This document shows, in pieces, positions 12,183 through 22,461 of a stretch of DNA of 64,000 nt. The stretch is taken from positions 744,001 through 808,000 of the forward strand of contig NZ_JAGIOP010000002.1 of assembly GCF_017876775.1 (NCBI RefSeq). Direction: 5' to 3'. The translations under genes were made by a program, and so were the position numbers. The notes under the pieces are model-generated. The model was not told the origin of the DNA, searched no databases, and was given only the letters and a program-made list of their open reading frames with translations. The DNA is from Mycolicibacterium lutetiense. GTDB taxonomy: Bacteria; Actinomycetota; Actinomycetes; Mycobacteriales; Mycobacteriaceae. Numbering within the stretch: position 1 is the stretch's first letter; each line of letters starts with the position of its first letter.

Positions 12183-13108
12183 GATGCGTGCACCGAATCC
12201 TCCAACCTTGCGCCGCGGGCCCAGTCGGCGGCGTTCATGAGTTTCTTTCCGGGCGGCTGGATCTGCCCGAGCTGTACCGGCTGCGAGCCCGTACCGACCA
12301 GCACCGCGTTGCGTTCGACCCGGATCTCACCGGGTTCCAACGAGACCTCCGACTGCGCCACGGTGACCGGACCGACCTTGATCCGCAGGTCCCCGATTGT
12401 CGTCCAGGCACCGGGATTCGGGGTGACCGCACGGATACGCCGGTCGATGACGTGGGCCGGAAGATCCCAGCGCACCCGGGCCGACTCCACCGTGATCTTG
12501 GGTGCCAGGCTGACTCCGTCGGCCGGTTGCGGCACCGCGGTCAGCGCCCCCTCGGCGATGCCGTCAAGAGTGGACTCCAGTAGTTCGGCACCCGAAACAG
12601 CAAGCCGCCCAAGCAGATCGCCCGCGGTGTCGGTGTCGCGTACCCGCTCGGTCACCACCCCGTAGACCGGGCCGGAGTCCAGTGCCGGCTCGATCAGGAA
12701 CGTCGTGGCTCCGGTCACCTCTTCGCCCGCCGCCAGCGAGGCCTGCACCGGTGCCGCCCCGCGCCAGGCCGGCAGCAACGAGAAGTGCAGATTGATCCAG
12801 CCGTGCTGCGGCACGGCGAGCAGGCGTTCGCTCAGCAGCGCACCGTAGGCGACCACCGCACAGCAGTCCGGGGCCAGCTCGGACAGCTCGGCGACGAACT
12901 CGTCGGAGTTGGGCTTGGCCGGTCGCAAAATCGGGATGTCGTGCTCAAGCGCCAGCTGCGCGACCGGTGACGGAGCGGGTTTGCCGCGGCGCCCGGCGGC
13001 GGCGTCGGGCCGGGTGAGGACCGCGACCACATCGTGGCGGGGCGAGTCGATCAGCCGCTGCAACGACGGGAGGGCGGGCTCTGGGGTTCCGGCAAAGACA
13101 AGACGCAC
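12179..13108 (-). CDS. fmt: Methionyl-tRNA formyltransferase
   Basis: Formylates initiator Met-tRNA using 10-formyltetrahydrofolate. The 309 aa begin [16 protein letters not shown], typical of the family. The catalytic triad Asn106, His108 and Asp144 lies in [17 protein letters not shown] and LDSGPV. The C-terminal OB-like domain with [12 protein letters not shown] is present. First gene of the fmt-rsmB-rpe-ribD operon; its promoter must lie between 13109 and 13268, shared back to back with the + strand hydrolase. Confidence 0.97.
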   Translation of the reverse strand: MRLVFAGTPEPALPSLQRLIDSPRHDVVAVLTRPDAAAGRRGKPAPSPVAQLALEHDIPILRPAKPNSDEFVAELSELAPDCCAVVAYGALLSERLLAVPQHGWINLHFSLLPAWRGAAPVQASLAAGEEVTGATTFLIEPALDSGPVYGVVTERVRDTDTAGDLLGRLAVSGAELLESTLDGIAEGALTAVPQPADGVSLAPKITVESARVRWDLPAHVIDRRIRAVTPNPGAWTTIGDLRIKVGPVTVAQSEVSLEPGEIRVERNAVLVGTGSQPVQLGQIQPPGKKLMNAADWARGARLEDSVHAS

Positions 13109-13268
13109 CGCCCCAGTTTAGGGATCCGGGGCGCCGCTTCCCTAATGCTGCGTCTCATCAATACCGGGTTAGGAGACTCCCACCTAGGTATTCTCAACGT
13201 CACTGCCGAGCAGCCACCACTGGCTTCAAGTGCTATTCCCTCGCTGCCGCACTCAAGGGGTCAGGCCG

Positions 13269-14054
13269 ATGCTCGAGGTGATCGAAAAAGGGTCGTCTAC
13301 CGAATCTCACCCCACACCACTGCTGTTCGTTCACGGTGGGTGCCTCTCCGCGTGGTGTTGGGACGAACACTTCCTCGACTTCTTCGCAGCGCAGGGATTT
13401 CGCACCGTTGCTCTCAGCTGGCGGGGCCATGGCCAAAGCACGTCGGGCAAGCCGCTGAGCAAGTGTTCAATTGCGGATTATGTCGATGACACGCGCGTCG
13501 TTGCCGACGATCTGGGCGGCCAGCCCGTATTGATCGGGCACTCCACCGGCGGGTTCGTCGTGCAGAAGTATCTTGAGATTCGCCGCGCCCCGGCCGGAGT
13601 CCTACTGGCTTCGACACCGCCACGGGGCATCCTCGGCACCTCGATGAGCGTATGGTTTCGCCATCCATGGACGGCGATGCGGGCCAACACTTTCGGAGAA
13701 TCACACGAGATCTTCAATACCCCAAAGCTTGCCCGCGAATTTCTCTTCTGCTCCCACACGCCCGAACCCATTGTCGAGGCCGGCGCAATGCGTGCCGAGC
13801 CTGACAGCATGCGAGCCGTGTTCCTGGACCAGGTATTCCGCCTGCCAAAACCTCAACGCATTACTACTCCGCTACTGGTGCTGGGCGGCGAAGATGACGG
13901 CTTGATCAGCAACGACCAGGTGCATGCAACCGCGGGCGCGTACCGCACCGACGCGGAGCTCTTCCCGAAGATGGGGCACATGATGATGACCGAACCGGGG
14001 TGGGCTGCAGTTGCGGAACGTATCCTCACCTGGCTCGGAGCGCGTGGGCTCTGA
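13269..14054 (+). CDS. Alpha/beta hydrolase
   Basis: A 261-aa cytoplasmic hydrolase of unknown substrate. The ATG at 13269 has an AAGGGG Shine-Dalgarno sequence 8 nt upstream and is preferred over the GTG at 13230. It has the oxyanion HGG segment (LLFVHGGCLSAWCWDE), the nucleophile elbow GHSTGG with Ser92, an acid in LGGEDDGLIS and the His in FPKMGHMMM. The fold is that of the lysophospholipase or haloalkane-dehalogenase type; no residue fixes the substrate. It is transcribed divergently from fmt and is not part of the conserved mycobacterial order I know. Confidence 0.85.
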   Translation: MLEVIEKGSSTESHPTPLLFVHGGCLSAWCWDEHFLDFFAAQGFRTVALSWRGHGQSTSGKPLSKCSIADYVDDTRVVADDLGGQPVLIGHSTGGFVVQKYLEIRRAPAGVLLASTPPRGILGTSMSVWFRHPWTAMRANTFGESHEIFNTPKLAREFLFCSHTPEPIVEAGAMRAEPDSMRAVFLDQVFRLPKPQRITTPLLVLGGEDDGLISNDQVHATAGAYRTDAELFPKMGHMMMTEPGWAAVAERILTWLGARGL

Positions 14055-14154
14055 ATCCAGGCAGTGCGGCAGTCCGAAGTTCGGAGTCGCCCGCAGTGCA
14101 TTCCAATCATGTTGCTTTTCTGCATGATTGGCGATGGCGGATCCTGGGGTGTCG

Positions 14155-15666
14155 TTATCGGGTGTCGGCCGCATCGGGTGGAGCCAGCAGCTCTTCGGGG
14201 TGGAAGTGGTGGTTGAGGGTGTCTTGCCCGGTATCCATCAGGGGTGGCGGGTGCCAGTGGATGCGGCCGGTGCCGGAATCCACGCTGGTGGTCCAGCCGA
14301 GTCCGACCAGGCGGTTGTCGGGCCCGCAGCTCAGTGCGAGGTCGGGGGCGTCGGTGTGGCCGCCGTGTTGCCAATCGGCCTTGGCGTGGTGGACCTGGCA
14401 GTGGTCGGCAGGGGCGGTGCAGCCGGGGCGGGTGCAGCCTCGGTCGCGGTTGTAGAGCAGCAGTCGTTGTGCTTTGGTGGCTAACCGTTTGGTGCGGGCC
14501 ATGTAGAGCGGTTCGGCGGTGTAGTGGTCGTAAATGATCAGGTAGTGGAAGCTGTGCGATGCCAATCTGATGAGGTCATTCATCGGCATCCGGATACCCG
14601 AACCGGTGACCGCGATTCCGGCGCCGGCTTCCAGTTCGGCCAGGGTCGTGGAGACCACCACGGTGACGGGGAGACCGCCATGCTGGCCGAGCCGTTTTGA
14701 CATCAACAGTTCGCGCAGTGCCACTTTGAGTGCGTCGTGGTTGCGCTGTGCCTGGGTTCGGGTGTCACGGTCGGCGGCGGCCTGCTGGTCTTGCTGAGCG
14801 TGAGAGGCGTCCCGCTCCTCGAAGGCGTCGAGTTCTGCATCGGGGACGTCGGCCTCGTCGATGCCAGGCTCGGGCGCGGCGGCCTCGTCCACGTCAGGCA
14901 CATCAAGTGGGTTTGGTGAGGGGTTGTACACCGGTTCGGGATCATCGGGATTGTTGAGGCCGGGTGCGCCCCACACCCCGGTGACGGCTCGCAGATAGGA
15001 CGCGGTCTCGGGGTCCAGCCAGCCCTGCACATGGACCAACCCATCGGCGTCTTGTTTGCCGATCCGCAGCCCGCGCAGGTGTGCGGCGACATCGGGCGAG
15101 TCGCCGTCCTGGTTCAGCAGATACAGCAGTTTGTCTGCCGCGGCTTTCAGTGTTTCGGGGGTGTCGCGGGTGGCTGCGGCCACCAGGTCGGATTCGATCT
15201 GGGCGAGTTCGGCTGCGCTGACGTATTTTTCGGCATTCGCCACGGTGTTGCGGATGATGGTGATGTGTTCGGTGTTGATCGTCCCCGCTGCCAGCGCCTG
15301 GGCGCATGCGGGCAGAAGCGGTTCCAGCACCTCACCGCCGATGACATATCGCGGCCCCAGTTCGGCGGCTGCGGCGACTCGGCGTGAGGCTTCCTTGCCG
15401 CTGATCCGCATCCGGGTGGCCAGCACATCCTTCCAGGACTTGCCGCCGATCTCGTGAGGAGCGGCCTGAGCCATCAGGGCGGCTTGGATGCGGTGATCGA
15501 TCATGGCCGAGGCGCGGGCCTGCTGCTCGCGCTGGGACTGGATCGCCAACAACTGCGCCGTGTCGAATCCGGAGAAGTCCACGTCGACCAGCGTCGCGGT
15601 CGCGGCCAGGTGGCCCGCCAGCGCGGTCTGCACCGCGCCCCGGTTCTGCGCCAAGCCGACCTTCAT
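14155..15666 (-). CDS. DUF222 / HNH endonuclease domain protein (13E12 repeat family)
   Basis: A 503-aa member of the large actinobacterial DUF222-HNH family (REP13E12 in M. tuberculosis). Start at ATG 15666 (MKVGLAQNRGAVQTALAGHL). Residues 25-400 are the DUF222 region, interrupted by an acidic, disordered stretch (about 270-330). The C-terminal HNH core reads CTRPGCTAPADHCQVHHAKA, followed by DWQHGGHTDAPDLALSC, so the zinc cysteines and the His-His pair are intact. These genes occur in many copies, often next to recombination points; the biological role is unknown. Confidence 0.85.
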   Translation of the reverse strand: MKVGLAQNRGAVQTALAGHLAATATLVDVDFSGFDTAQLLAIQSQREQQARASAMIDHRIQAALMAQAAPHEIGGKSWKDVLATRMRISGKEASRRVAAAAELGPRYVIGGEVLEPLLPACAQALAAGTINTEHITIIRNTVANAEKYVSAAELAQIESDLVAAATRDTPETLKAAADKLLYLLNQDGDSPDVAAHLRGLRIGKQDADGLVHVQGWLDPETASYLRAVTGVWGAPGLNNPDDPEPVYNPSPNPLDVPDVDEAAAPEPGIDEADVPDAELDAFEERDASHAQQDQQAAADRDTRTQAQRNHDALKVALRELLMSKRLGQHGGLPVTVVVSTTLAELEAGAGIAVTGSGIRMPMNDLIRLASHSFHYLIIYDHYTAEPLYMARTKRLATKAQRLLLYNRDRGCTRPGCTAPADHCQVHHAKADWQHGGHTDAPDLALSCGPDNRLVGLGWTTSVDSGTGRIHWHPPPLMDTGQDTLNHHFHPEELLAPPDAADTR

Positions 15667-15838
15667 GATTCGAACACTAGTTCGATAGTCCGACAAGAAA
15701 TCGCTGCTTGGGACCGATGTGACCAAAGTGGCCAAAGTTTTTTCGGTGGCGCAGGCCAGTCTGCCTGGCCCAACGGTTGCCCAACCGCCCCCCTGATCTC
15801 CGATGCAGCGGACCATGGCATTGCGGCGGCAGCGGAGC

Positions 15839-16375
15839 CTAACTCGGCGTCTGGTAGTACTCCCGTTCCGACACTCCGGCCAGTGGCGCGAGGTACACCC
15901 AGGGGATGGTGCCGACGAGGCGGTTGAGGGTAGCGACGGCGTCGTTGTAGTACTGCCGGGCGAACGCCAGCTTGTTCTCGGTGTCGGCCAGGTTGTCCTG
16001 CAGATTCAGGAAGTTGGCCGACGAATTGAGTTGCGGGTAGGACGATCCCAGTGCCAGCATGCCGGTCAGCGCGCTGTCCAGATCATGCTCGGCAGCGCTG
16101 CGTTGCACCACCGAGGCGCCACCGGTCGCCGAGGCCAGGGCGGCCTGGGCACCGCTGACCCGGCCGAGAACCGCCGTCTCATGCGAAGCGAACGTCGCCA
16201 CGGCCTGCACGAGCGCCGGGATCAGCGCAGCCCGGCGGGTCAACTCGACGTCGATGCCGCCGAGCGCCTCGGCGACCCGCACGTCCGCCGCGCGCAGCTT
16301 GTTGTAGCCCACGACGAAGCCCACCAGTACCGCCACCGCGAGCACCAGCACCACGATCAACAGCAATCTCACCAT
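15839..16375 (-). CDS. LemA family membrane protein
   Basis: A 178-aa protein with one N-terminal membrane helix (residues 2-22), followed by the helical LemA domain: YNKLRAADVRVAEALGGIDV, an RRAALIPALVQAV segment and the C-terminal YYNDAVATLNRLVGTIPW. LemA proteins are membrane-anchored with the helical domain outside; their function is unclear. The ATG at 16375 lies inside the last codons of the upstream DUF2207 gene (overlap of 7 bases), so the two are co-translated and probably form a complex. Confidence 0.9.
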   Translation of the reverse strand: MVRLLLIVVLVLAVAVLVGFVVGYNKLRAADVRVAEALGGIDVELTRRAALIPALVQAVATFASHETAVLGRVSGAQAALASATGGASVVQRSAAEHDLDSALTGMLALGSSYPQLNSSANFLNLQDNLADTENKLAFARQYYNDAVATLNRLVGTIPWVYLAPLAGVSEREYYQTPS

Positions 16376-18189
16376 GAGCCGCCTCCTCCCCCTCCGCCAC
16401 CACCGCCGCCGCCTCCACCGGATGACGATGACCCGCCGCCCGACGATGAGGAGGACGACGACTGCGAGGCGGTGTACGCCCCGATGGACGACGATAGTGC
16501 CGATTCGAAACTCTCGAAGTCCGTATCGCCTGACCCGCCGGTGAAACCGTGGCTGCTGTCCGACGAGGACGACGACGAGTTGTACCAATCAGGTTGGGGT
16601 GCAGCGGCCCCCAGGGTGTCCTGATATTTCTTGGCCCACAGCGCAGCGGCACCGCCGGCCACCGCGAACGGAATGTAAGCCAGGTAGAGGTCTTTGCGGG
16701 CGGCGAAGTCGAACCTGGTCTCGGCCGAATCAGTGGACAGCAGCCGGTGGAAACCCTCGGCCCGCGACCACAATTCACGGCCGGCCGGGGTCCGACGGGT
16801 CCCCACACCGCCCTTCCAGGAACTTACGGAGAACACGAAGAACGCCGCGAACGGCAACCCCCACAAGGTGATACCGAACCAGAGGAAGAAGCCGGCCAGC
16901 GCGGCGAAGAACGCCGCGACATTGGCGACCCGGATCCACAGTTCCTTGCGACGCTTGACCATGAAGCCGCCGTCGAGGGCCCATTTGCGCACCGCGACAA
17001 CCATGTCGGCCTTGGCCTTGCTCAGCTTCTTTCCCGATTCTGCGTTGTTCTTGGCGGAGAACTCGGCCCCCACCGACATCACCTTGAGTGCCGCACCCAC
17101 GTCGATGCCGACCGGATCGACATCGGCCCACTCTGCCGGTTTCGCGAGACCTTTGATCTTCCAGTGTTTGTCGCTGACTTGCCGCAGCTCCACGAGCCCC
17201 CGCTCGGCCAGGTGGAACAGAGTCGCGCTCAGCCCGTTCGTGGGAACCGTCTCGGTGCGGATGTACTCGGTCTGCACCGGCCCGAGCCCCTCCGGCGGGG
17301 CGTACTGCACCGGAAATCCCGGTGCCGGTTCAACGGTGGTCCGGGTCCAGAAGTAGGCGAGCAGTCCCATACCGACGCTCAGCAAGGCGATCCACAACAG
17401 TGCGCTCACCGATCGGCCGAGGATCCGGTCCCAGGTGTACGGCCAGGGCAGGGTCGTCTGAGGCGGTGTCGCCACATCGACGCCGGCGCGCAGCGTCACC
17501 GGCGTGTGGGGCTCCAGGTCGGTCGCCGTCAACCGTACGGTGTTGCCTTCGACGCGCAGATCCGTGCAGGCACCGCCGACACCGAATCCGACACTGCAAC
17601 CGGCGCCGGTCACCTCGGCCGGCAGAGTGACCGAGATGTCGGCCCGCTCGATCGTGTTGTTCCAGGCCGGGGCGATGACGTTCCAGTAGAACGCCGACGA
17701 GGCCGCGGGGTCTCCGGTGTTCGCGGCGAACTGACGCCTGGCACCGACCTCGCCCGGATCGAGGACACCGTCGATCGTGTAACGCATCTCGAAGACGTGG
17801 TTGCCCCAGTCGATGGTGGAGTCCGGGTCACCGATCTTGGCCACCCGGAAGCGTTTACCGTTCTCCCACAACAGTTGATAGGTCATCGGTGACCCGTCCA
17901 TCGTGATCGAGGTGATCTCGGGTACCTGCCGGAGCCGGGAGTTATTCTGATTGGCCACGTCCCAGTACCGGAAGATGCCGTGTCGCCCGCTGGGGAAATT
18001 GCCGGTGATGGTCTCGACCGCGACCATCCGCCCGTTGGCGTCCACAGTGAAATCAGCGCGGTAGTCGGTGATCACCACCGGATCGGCCGGGCCGGGGCCC
18101 GATGCGGACCCACCGGTGAACACCAGCGGCCACAGCAGGCCAAAGGCGATGAGCCCCAACGTGAACAACCAAGACAACACCCGGCGCAT
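16369..18189 (-). CDS. DUF2207 predicted membrane protein
   Basis: A 606-aa membrane protein. The ATG at 18189 has a strong AGGAGG site and is preferred over the in-frame ATG at 18210. After a signal-like helix (residues 2-22) comes an extracellular beta-rich domain (YRADFTVDANGRMVAVETI; FEMRYTIDGVLDPG), a central helix (WIALLSVGMGLLAYFW), a cytosolic winged-helix-like part (SATLFHLAERGLVELRQVSD), further hydrophobic segments around 430-470 and 530, and a serine-rich tail ending in an uninterrupted run of glycines before SerTrp. It is paired with LemA, a common arrangement; a shared envelope role is inferred. Confidence 0.88.
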   Translation of the reverse strand: MRRVLSWLFTLGLIAFGLLWPLVFTGGSASGPGPADPVVITDYRADFTVDANGRMVAVETITGNFPSGRHGIFRYWDVANQNNSRLRQVPEITSITMDGSPMTYQLLWENGKRFRVAKIGDPDSTIDWGNHVFEMRYTIDGVLDPGEVGARRQFAANTGDPAASSAFYWNVIAPAWNNTIERADISVTLPAEVTGAGCSVGFGVGGACTDLRVEGNTVRLTATDLEPHTPVTLRAGVDVATPPQTTLPWPYTWDRILGRSVSALLWIALLSVGMGLLAYFWTRTTVEPAPGFPVQYAPPEGLGPVQTEYIRTETVPTNGLSATLFHLAERGLVELRQVSDKHWKIKGLAKPAEWADVDPVGIDVGAALKVMSVGAEFSAKNNAESGKKLSKAKADMVVAVRKWALDGGFMVKRRKELWIRVANVAAFFAALAGFFLWFGITLWGLPFAAFFVFSVSSWKGGVGTRRTPAGRELWSRAEGFHRLLSTDSAETRFDFAARKDLYLAYIPFAVAGGAAALWAKKYQDTLGAAAPQPDWYNSSSSSSDSSHGFTGGSGDTDFESFESALSSSIGAYTASQSSSSSSSGGGSSSSGGGGGGGGGGGGGGSW

Positions 18190-18237
18190 GGCAGCCTCCT
18201 GGTTCGGCACTCACCGGTACCGGGTGAGGTGTTGGCA

Positions 18238-20238
18238 TCACCCTATGTGCAACGGGTCGATTTGGATACGACACGGTTGCTGATCCTTGCGGGCGCTGAG
18301 CACCGCGGTGGCCCGGCGTAGTGCCGCCGCCATCTCCAGGCCCCCGTCGCGCGGAACCCGGACCAGCATCCGGCTCACCTCGGCGTCGGCGTCCAGGCCG
18401 GGCGGGCGACGCGCACCGGTCGGCAGGTCCACCGGCCCGAGGATTTCCGCGGACTCGGGCAATTGGGCGGTGTCGAGCAGAGCCGCGGTCGCCGTCGTCG
18501 TGCCGTCGATGGCCGCCATGTGCACAGCCGGCGGCAGGCCCACCTCACCGCGGCCGTCGAGCTCGGCATCGGCATGCCCCACCGGATCCCACCGGATCAG
18601 CGCCTGCACGGTGGCGATCGCCGACTCGGCGACCACGGCCACCACGCCGCCGTCGGTGCGCGGTCGCACCAGGGCCGCCGCAGCCATCCACCGGCGCATC
18701 GTGTCCTCGGCGGCCCGCAGATCCTGCCGGCCCAGCAGTGCCCACGCGTCGAGTAGTAGGGCTGCGCCGTAGCCGCCTTCGGCGATCGGCTCCGCGCCGG
18801 GCGTACAGACGACCAGGGCCGGCCCATCCCCCACCGCACTGACCATGGCGTCGCCGCCCGAGGTGATCACCGAGGTACCGGCAAAGGCGCGGCCCAGCTC
18901 CTCGGCGGTGCGTCGGGCCCCCACCACCACTGCTCGTACTGCATTCGAACCGCAACGCACACAACGCAATGCGGGCTCGGCCCGGCCACACCACCGACAC
19001 TCCGCGGCCGCACCGCCCCGGTCCGGCAGGGCCAGCGGGCCCGTGCAATGCCGACAGCGCGTCACCGCACGGCACCGAGCACATGCCAACGCGGGCACGT
19101 ATCCGCGTCGTGGAACCTGGATGAGCACGGGGCGCTCCGCCTGCAATGCCGAGCGGGCCGCCTGCAGCGCCATGGACGGCAACCGGGCGGTGTGGGCGGC
19201 CGGATCACGCTCCTGGGCGTAGCCGCTGTCCTCCAACGCGACCACCCTCGGCGCAGCGTCCCTGACCACCGCCCGGGTCGCCACCACGTCGTGGGCCCAG
19301 CGGGTGCGTACCAGCGCCTGCGCCTCGGCGGTGCGCGCGTAACCGCCGATGATCGCGGCGCAGCGCAACTGGTGGGCGCGCAGCATGGCGACCTCACGGG
19401 CGTGCGGATAGGGCGCGCGCGGCTCGGCGAGGTTGTCGTCACCGTCGTCCCACACCAGGACCAACCCGAGGTTGGCCACCGGGGCGAACACCGCGCTGCG
19501 GGTGCCGATCACCACCTGGGCCTGTCCCCGCAGCGCCGCCAGCCAGCGGCGGTACCGAGCCGACGGGCCCAAACCGGCCGACAACGCGACCACCCGCGAC
19601 GCGGGCACCTGTTCGATCGCCGCGGCGTGGAGCGCGTCGACGTCGCGCTGGTCGGGCAACACGGCCACCACGCCCAGCCCGGCGTTCACCGCGACAGCGG
19701 CCGCCTCAGCCAGCCGCTGTGCCCAGTCCTCCCCGGGTAGTGCCTGCCACACCGCCCGCGCCGCACGGCCCTCACCGATTGCGGTCAGGAACTGTTCGCC
19801 GCGGCCGTAGCGGGCCCAGGCACTGGCGTCGACAGGGGCGACCGGCACCAGCTCCGGTTCCTCGGGGGTCTGCTTCTCGACTCTGGCGTGGCGCGGCGGC
19901 ACCGCCAGGCGCAGGACGTCCGCACGTGTCCCGGCGTAGCGGGCCGCGACGGCGTCGACGAGCCGCCGGACCTCGGGGGTGAGCACCGGTTCCGGTGAGA
20001 CGACGCGATCGAGCCAGCCGAGCTTGCCGGTGTGGTCGGTGTCGGAGCGTCGCTCCAACAGATATGCGTCGACCAGCCTGCCGTTGAAACGCACCCGGAC
20101 CCGCACACCGGGCTGGGCGTCGTCGGACTGTTCTTCCGACACCAGGTAGTCGAACTCCCGGTCCAGGTGCGGCACTGTGAGCAGAGGAAGCACCCGCGCG
20201 ATGGGCTCATGCTGGGCTGCGCGGCGGGTGATGGTCAC
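18238..20238 (-). CDS. priA: PriA-like primosomal protein N' (helicase motifs degenerate)
   Basis: Replication-restart protein family. The N-terminal 3'-DNA-binding domain ([20 protein letters not shown]) and the zinc region with eight cysteines ([18 protein letters not shown], then [20 protein letters not shown]) are intact. The helicase core has lost its Walker A lysine: where PriA usually has a GSGKT-type loop this protein has [15 protein letters not shown], and the DEAH position reads WDDGDDN. This is the known actinobacterial form, presumed unable to hydrolyse ATP. The 666-aa length is typical for it. GTG start at 20238 overlaps the preceding gene (GTGA). Confidence 0.92.
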   Translation of the reverse strand: MTITRRAAQHEPIARVLPLLTVPHLDREFDYLVSEEQSDDAQPGVRVRVRFNGRLVDAYLLERRSDTDHTGKLGWLDRVVSPEPVLTPEVRRLVDAVAARYAGTRADVLRLAVPPRHARVEKQTPEEPELVPVAPVDASAWARYGRGEQFLTAIGEGRAARAVWQALPGEDWAQRLAEAAAVAVNAGLGVVAVLPDQRDVDALHAAAIEQVPASRVVALSAGLGPSARYRRWLAALRGQAQVVIGTRSAVFAPVANLGLVLVWDDGDDNLAEPRAPYPHAREVAMLRAHQLRCAAIIGGYARTAEAQALVRTRWAHDVVATRAVVRDAAPRVVALEDSGYAQERDPAAHTARLPSMALQAARSALQAERPVLIQVPRRGYVPALACARCRAVTRCRHCTGPLALPDRGGAAAECRWCGRAEPALRCVRCGSNAVRAVVVGARRTAEELGRAFAGTSVITSGGDAMVSAVGDGPALVVCTPGAEPIAEGGYGAALLLDAWALLGRQDLRAAEDTMRRWMAAAALVRPRTDGGVVAVVAESAIATVQALIRWDPVGHADAELDGRGEVGLPPAVHMAAIDGTTTATAALLDTAQLPESAEILGPVDLPTGARRPPGLDADAEVSRMLVRVPRDGGLEMAAALRRATAVLSARKDQQPCRIQIDPLHIG

Positions 20239-20927
20239 TGTGCAGGTTTAGCAGGAGGCTCTGTCGCGCGTCCGAAGAAGAGGCCGGCGGTGATCAGCAC
20301 CAGTGACGCCGCGTAGCCCCACCAGATCGGGACGGCGAGCAGTTGGTCACCACGGACGAACTGGCTGATGCCGATCATCGCGTCCGACACCGCGAAACAC
20401 ACGGCCCCGAGCGCGGTCCACGGCGTGGGCAGCCGGGCCAGCAGCGCGGTGCACACCATCGCACCCAGCACCGCGATGTAGGCGACCACCGGCACCGCCA
20501 TCCCCTGTTCGACCAGGCGCGGCCAGAACCAGGTCAGCAGCGCCACACAGGCCAGGACGGTGAGTGCGACGGCGATCAGCCGCGGCGTCGAACGTCGCGC
20601 CAGCGGCACCAGCGCACCGAGAAAGCACAGATGCGCGATGAGGAAGGCGCCCAACCCCAGCACGAACGACGGCTCCCACCACGGAATCGCGAGCAGGAAG
20701 TCGCCGAGTGCCGAGAACACCAGCGCCCCGACGAGCCAGCGCCGTTCCCGCACGATCGGATGAGCGCACGCCGCCGCGGCCAGCAGGACCGCGGCGAGCG
20801 CCTTCACCGCAGGTTGGAGGGTGAACTGACCCGTCAGGTCCGCGCCCGTGGGCAACCGCGTCGCCGTGACGATCAGGAACACCCCGTAGCCTGCCGCGAC
20901 GACCGCGGCCGCCACCCACAACCACAC
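20235..20927 (-). CDS. YhhN/TMEM86-type membrane protein (Rv1401-like)
   Basis: About 230 aa, nearly all hydrophobic: seven or eight helices beginning [20 protein letters not shown]. The segments [16 protein letters not shown], [23 protein letters not shown] and [13 protein letters not shown] fit the YhhN family, whose mammalian members are lysoplasmalogenases; whether the bacterial protein has that activity is not shown by sequence. The start is uncertain: GTG 20927 is the first plausible one, and no Shine-Dalgarno is visible, so the mRNA may be leaderless. The frame stays open upstream into the divergent esterase gene. It overlaps priA by 4 bases. Confidence 0.8.
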   Translation of the reverse strand: MWLWVAAAVVAAGYGVFLIVTATRLPTGADLTGQFTLQPAVKALAAVLLAAAACAHPIVRERRWLVGALVFSALGDFLLAIPWWEPSFVLGLGAFLIAHLCFLGALVPLARRSTPRLIAVALTVLACVALLTWFWPRLVEQGMAVPVVAYIAVLGAMVCTALLARLPTPWTALGAVCFAVSDAMIGISQFVRGDQLLAVPIWWGYAASLVLITAGLFFGRATEPPAKPAQ

Positions 20928-20955
20928 GGTGAAGCGGTGTGCGTACGGTTGCGGA

Positions 20956-21903
20956 ATGTCCGTTGCTGACGCGTTACCAGCTGTTGATGCCATCCTGCAG
21001 AAGGTACTGGAGGCGGTGCCGTTCCAACTGTCGACCGACATTGGTGTCGAGGAAGCCCGTCGCCGGTTCAGCGAGATACCGCGGTTGCCGGTCCACCCTG
21101 ACGTGAAGACCGAGGACCGAGAGGTACCCGGACCGGCCGGACCGGTCCCGGTCCGGGTGTACCGCCCGCCGACCGCCGACGGCGCGACTCTGCCGGTGGT
21201 GGTATTCATCCACGGCGGCGGTTGGGCGCTGGGTGACCTGGACAGTTACGACGGCACCGCCCGTCAGCACGCGGTGGCCGCCGACGCGGTCGTGGTGTCG
21301 GTGGACTACCGGTTGGCCCCGGAACACCCGTACCCCGCCGCGGTCGACGACGTATGGGCCGCGACGCAGTGGGTGGCCGCCAACGCCGCAGAACTGGGCG
21401 TCGACGCCGACCGCATGGCCGTCGCCGGGGATTCGGCGGGCGGCAATCTCAGTGCCGTCGTCGCGCAGTTGGCCCGTGACGCCGGCGCTCCCCCGCTGCG
21501 TTTCCAGCTGCTCTGGTACCCGGCCACCACCTGGGACACCAGCCTGCCGTCGTTCACCGAGAACGCCGAGGCACCGATCCTGGGGCTCGACGCGGTCCAG
21601 GGGTTCTCCCGTTGGTACGCAGGCCACGTCGACCTGTCCGATCCGCCCGCCACGCTGGTGCCGGCCCGTGCGGCCGACCTGTCCGGACTCCCGCCGGCCT
21701 ACATCGCGGTGGCCGGGCATGACCCGTTGCGCGACGACGGCATCCGTTACGCCGAAATGCTGGCTGCCGCCGGTGTTCCCGTGCAGCTCGACAACGCCGA
21801 GACCCTGGTGCACGGCTACGTCGGCTATGTCGGTGTGGTTCCGGCGGCCACCGAGGCGTTCGACCGGGCGATGGCCGCGCTGCGTGCGGCACTGCACGAC
21901 TGA
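20956..21903 (+). CDS. Esterase/lipase of the hormone-sensitive lipase family (LipH/LipI type)
   Basis: A 315-aa cytoplasmic alpha/beta hydrolase that cleaves acyl esters. It has the HSL oxyanion motif HGGG (86-89), the nucleophile GDSAGG with Ser160, the acid in [10 protein letters not shown] and the His in LVHGYVG. The [15 protein letters not shown] block is diagnostic. In M. tuberculosis two such genes (lipH, lipI) sit here beside Rv1401 and priA; this window has one. It is divergent from the YhhN-type gene with under 30 bp between starts. Confidence 0.93.
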   Translation: MSVADALPAVDAILQKVLEAVPFQLSTDIGVEEARRRFSEIPRLPVHPDVKTEDREVPGPAGPVPVRVYRPPTADGATLPVVVFIHGGGWALGDLDSYDGTARQHAVAADAVVVSVDYRLAPEHPYPAAVDDVWAATQWVAANAAELGVDADRMAVAGDSAGGNLSAVVAQLARDAGAPPLRFQLLWYPATTWDTSLPSFTENAEAPILGLDAVQGFSRWYAGHVDLSDPPATLVPARAADLSGLPPAYIAVAGHDPLRDDGIRYAEMLAAAGVPVQLDNAETLVHGYVGYVGVVPAATEAFDRAMAALRAALHD

Positions 21904-21906
21904 CCG

Positions 21907-22461
21907 CTAATGCTCCGTGTTGTTCCTGCTGGGCCACAACGACATTCGACGAATGATCCCGTCGCGTAGCGCCACGGTGTGGAACAGGACGGCGCAGATG
22001 TGTGCGGTGAAGGTCGCGAACAGCAGGTAGGCCGCGACGGTGTGGGCGGCGCGCAACGCCGCGTAGAGGGTGATGTTGTGCGGGGCGATCGCCGGAAGGT
22101 GCAGCGCCCCGGCCAACACGACCGGCGACTGGGCGGCCGACAGCATGGCCCACCCGATCAATGGCTGCACCAAAAGCAGTGCGTACAGCAGGTATTCGGA
22201 ATAGCTGGAGATGCGCCGCTCCAGCGGTCCCATCGTCGCCAGGAACGGCGGGAGTCGGCGGGTGAGCCGGTTGACCAACCGAACGACCGCGAACACCAGG
22301 ATCGCGATGCCCAGCGGCCGGTGGATCGCCAGCAACAACGGGTAGTAACTGAGCGCTGCGATCATGGTGACGCCGATGAAGAACTGCGCGATCACCATGA
22401 CTGCCATGGACCAGTGCAGCAGTCGGGCGGCCAGGTTGAACTGTTTCGTTTCGGTGGTCAC
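21907..22461 (-). CDS. Cytochrome b561 family membrane protein
   Basis: A 184-aa membrane protein with four main helices. Histidines placed to bind two b-type haems are seen in AARLLHWSMAVMVIAQ, LLAIHRPLGIAI, AAHTVAAYLLF and ATFTAHICAVLFH. It would pass electrons between the quinone pool and a partner. The GTG start at 22461 overlaps the stop of the catalase-like gene (GTGA), so the partner is probably that exported haem protein. This gene pair occurs in other bacteria; the physiological substrate is not evident. Confidence 0.9.
   Translation of the reverse strand: MTTETKQFNLAARLLHWSMAVMVIAQFFIGVTMIAALSYYPLLLAIHRPLGIAILVFAVVRLVNRLTRRLPPFLATMGPLERRISSYSEYLLYALLLVQPLIGWAMLSAAQSPVVLAGALHLPAIAPHNITLYAALRAAHTVAAYLLFATFTAHICAVLFHTVALRDGIIRRMSLWPSRNNTEH

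Noticed and set aside
16549..17892. 447-codon + strand frame opposite the DUF2207 gene
   Set aside because: Arg/Pro/Gly-rich shadow; DUF2207 with its strong AGGAGG start is the real gene.
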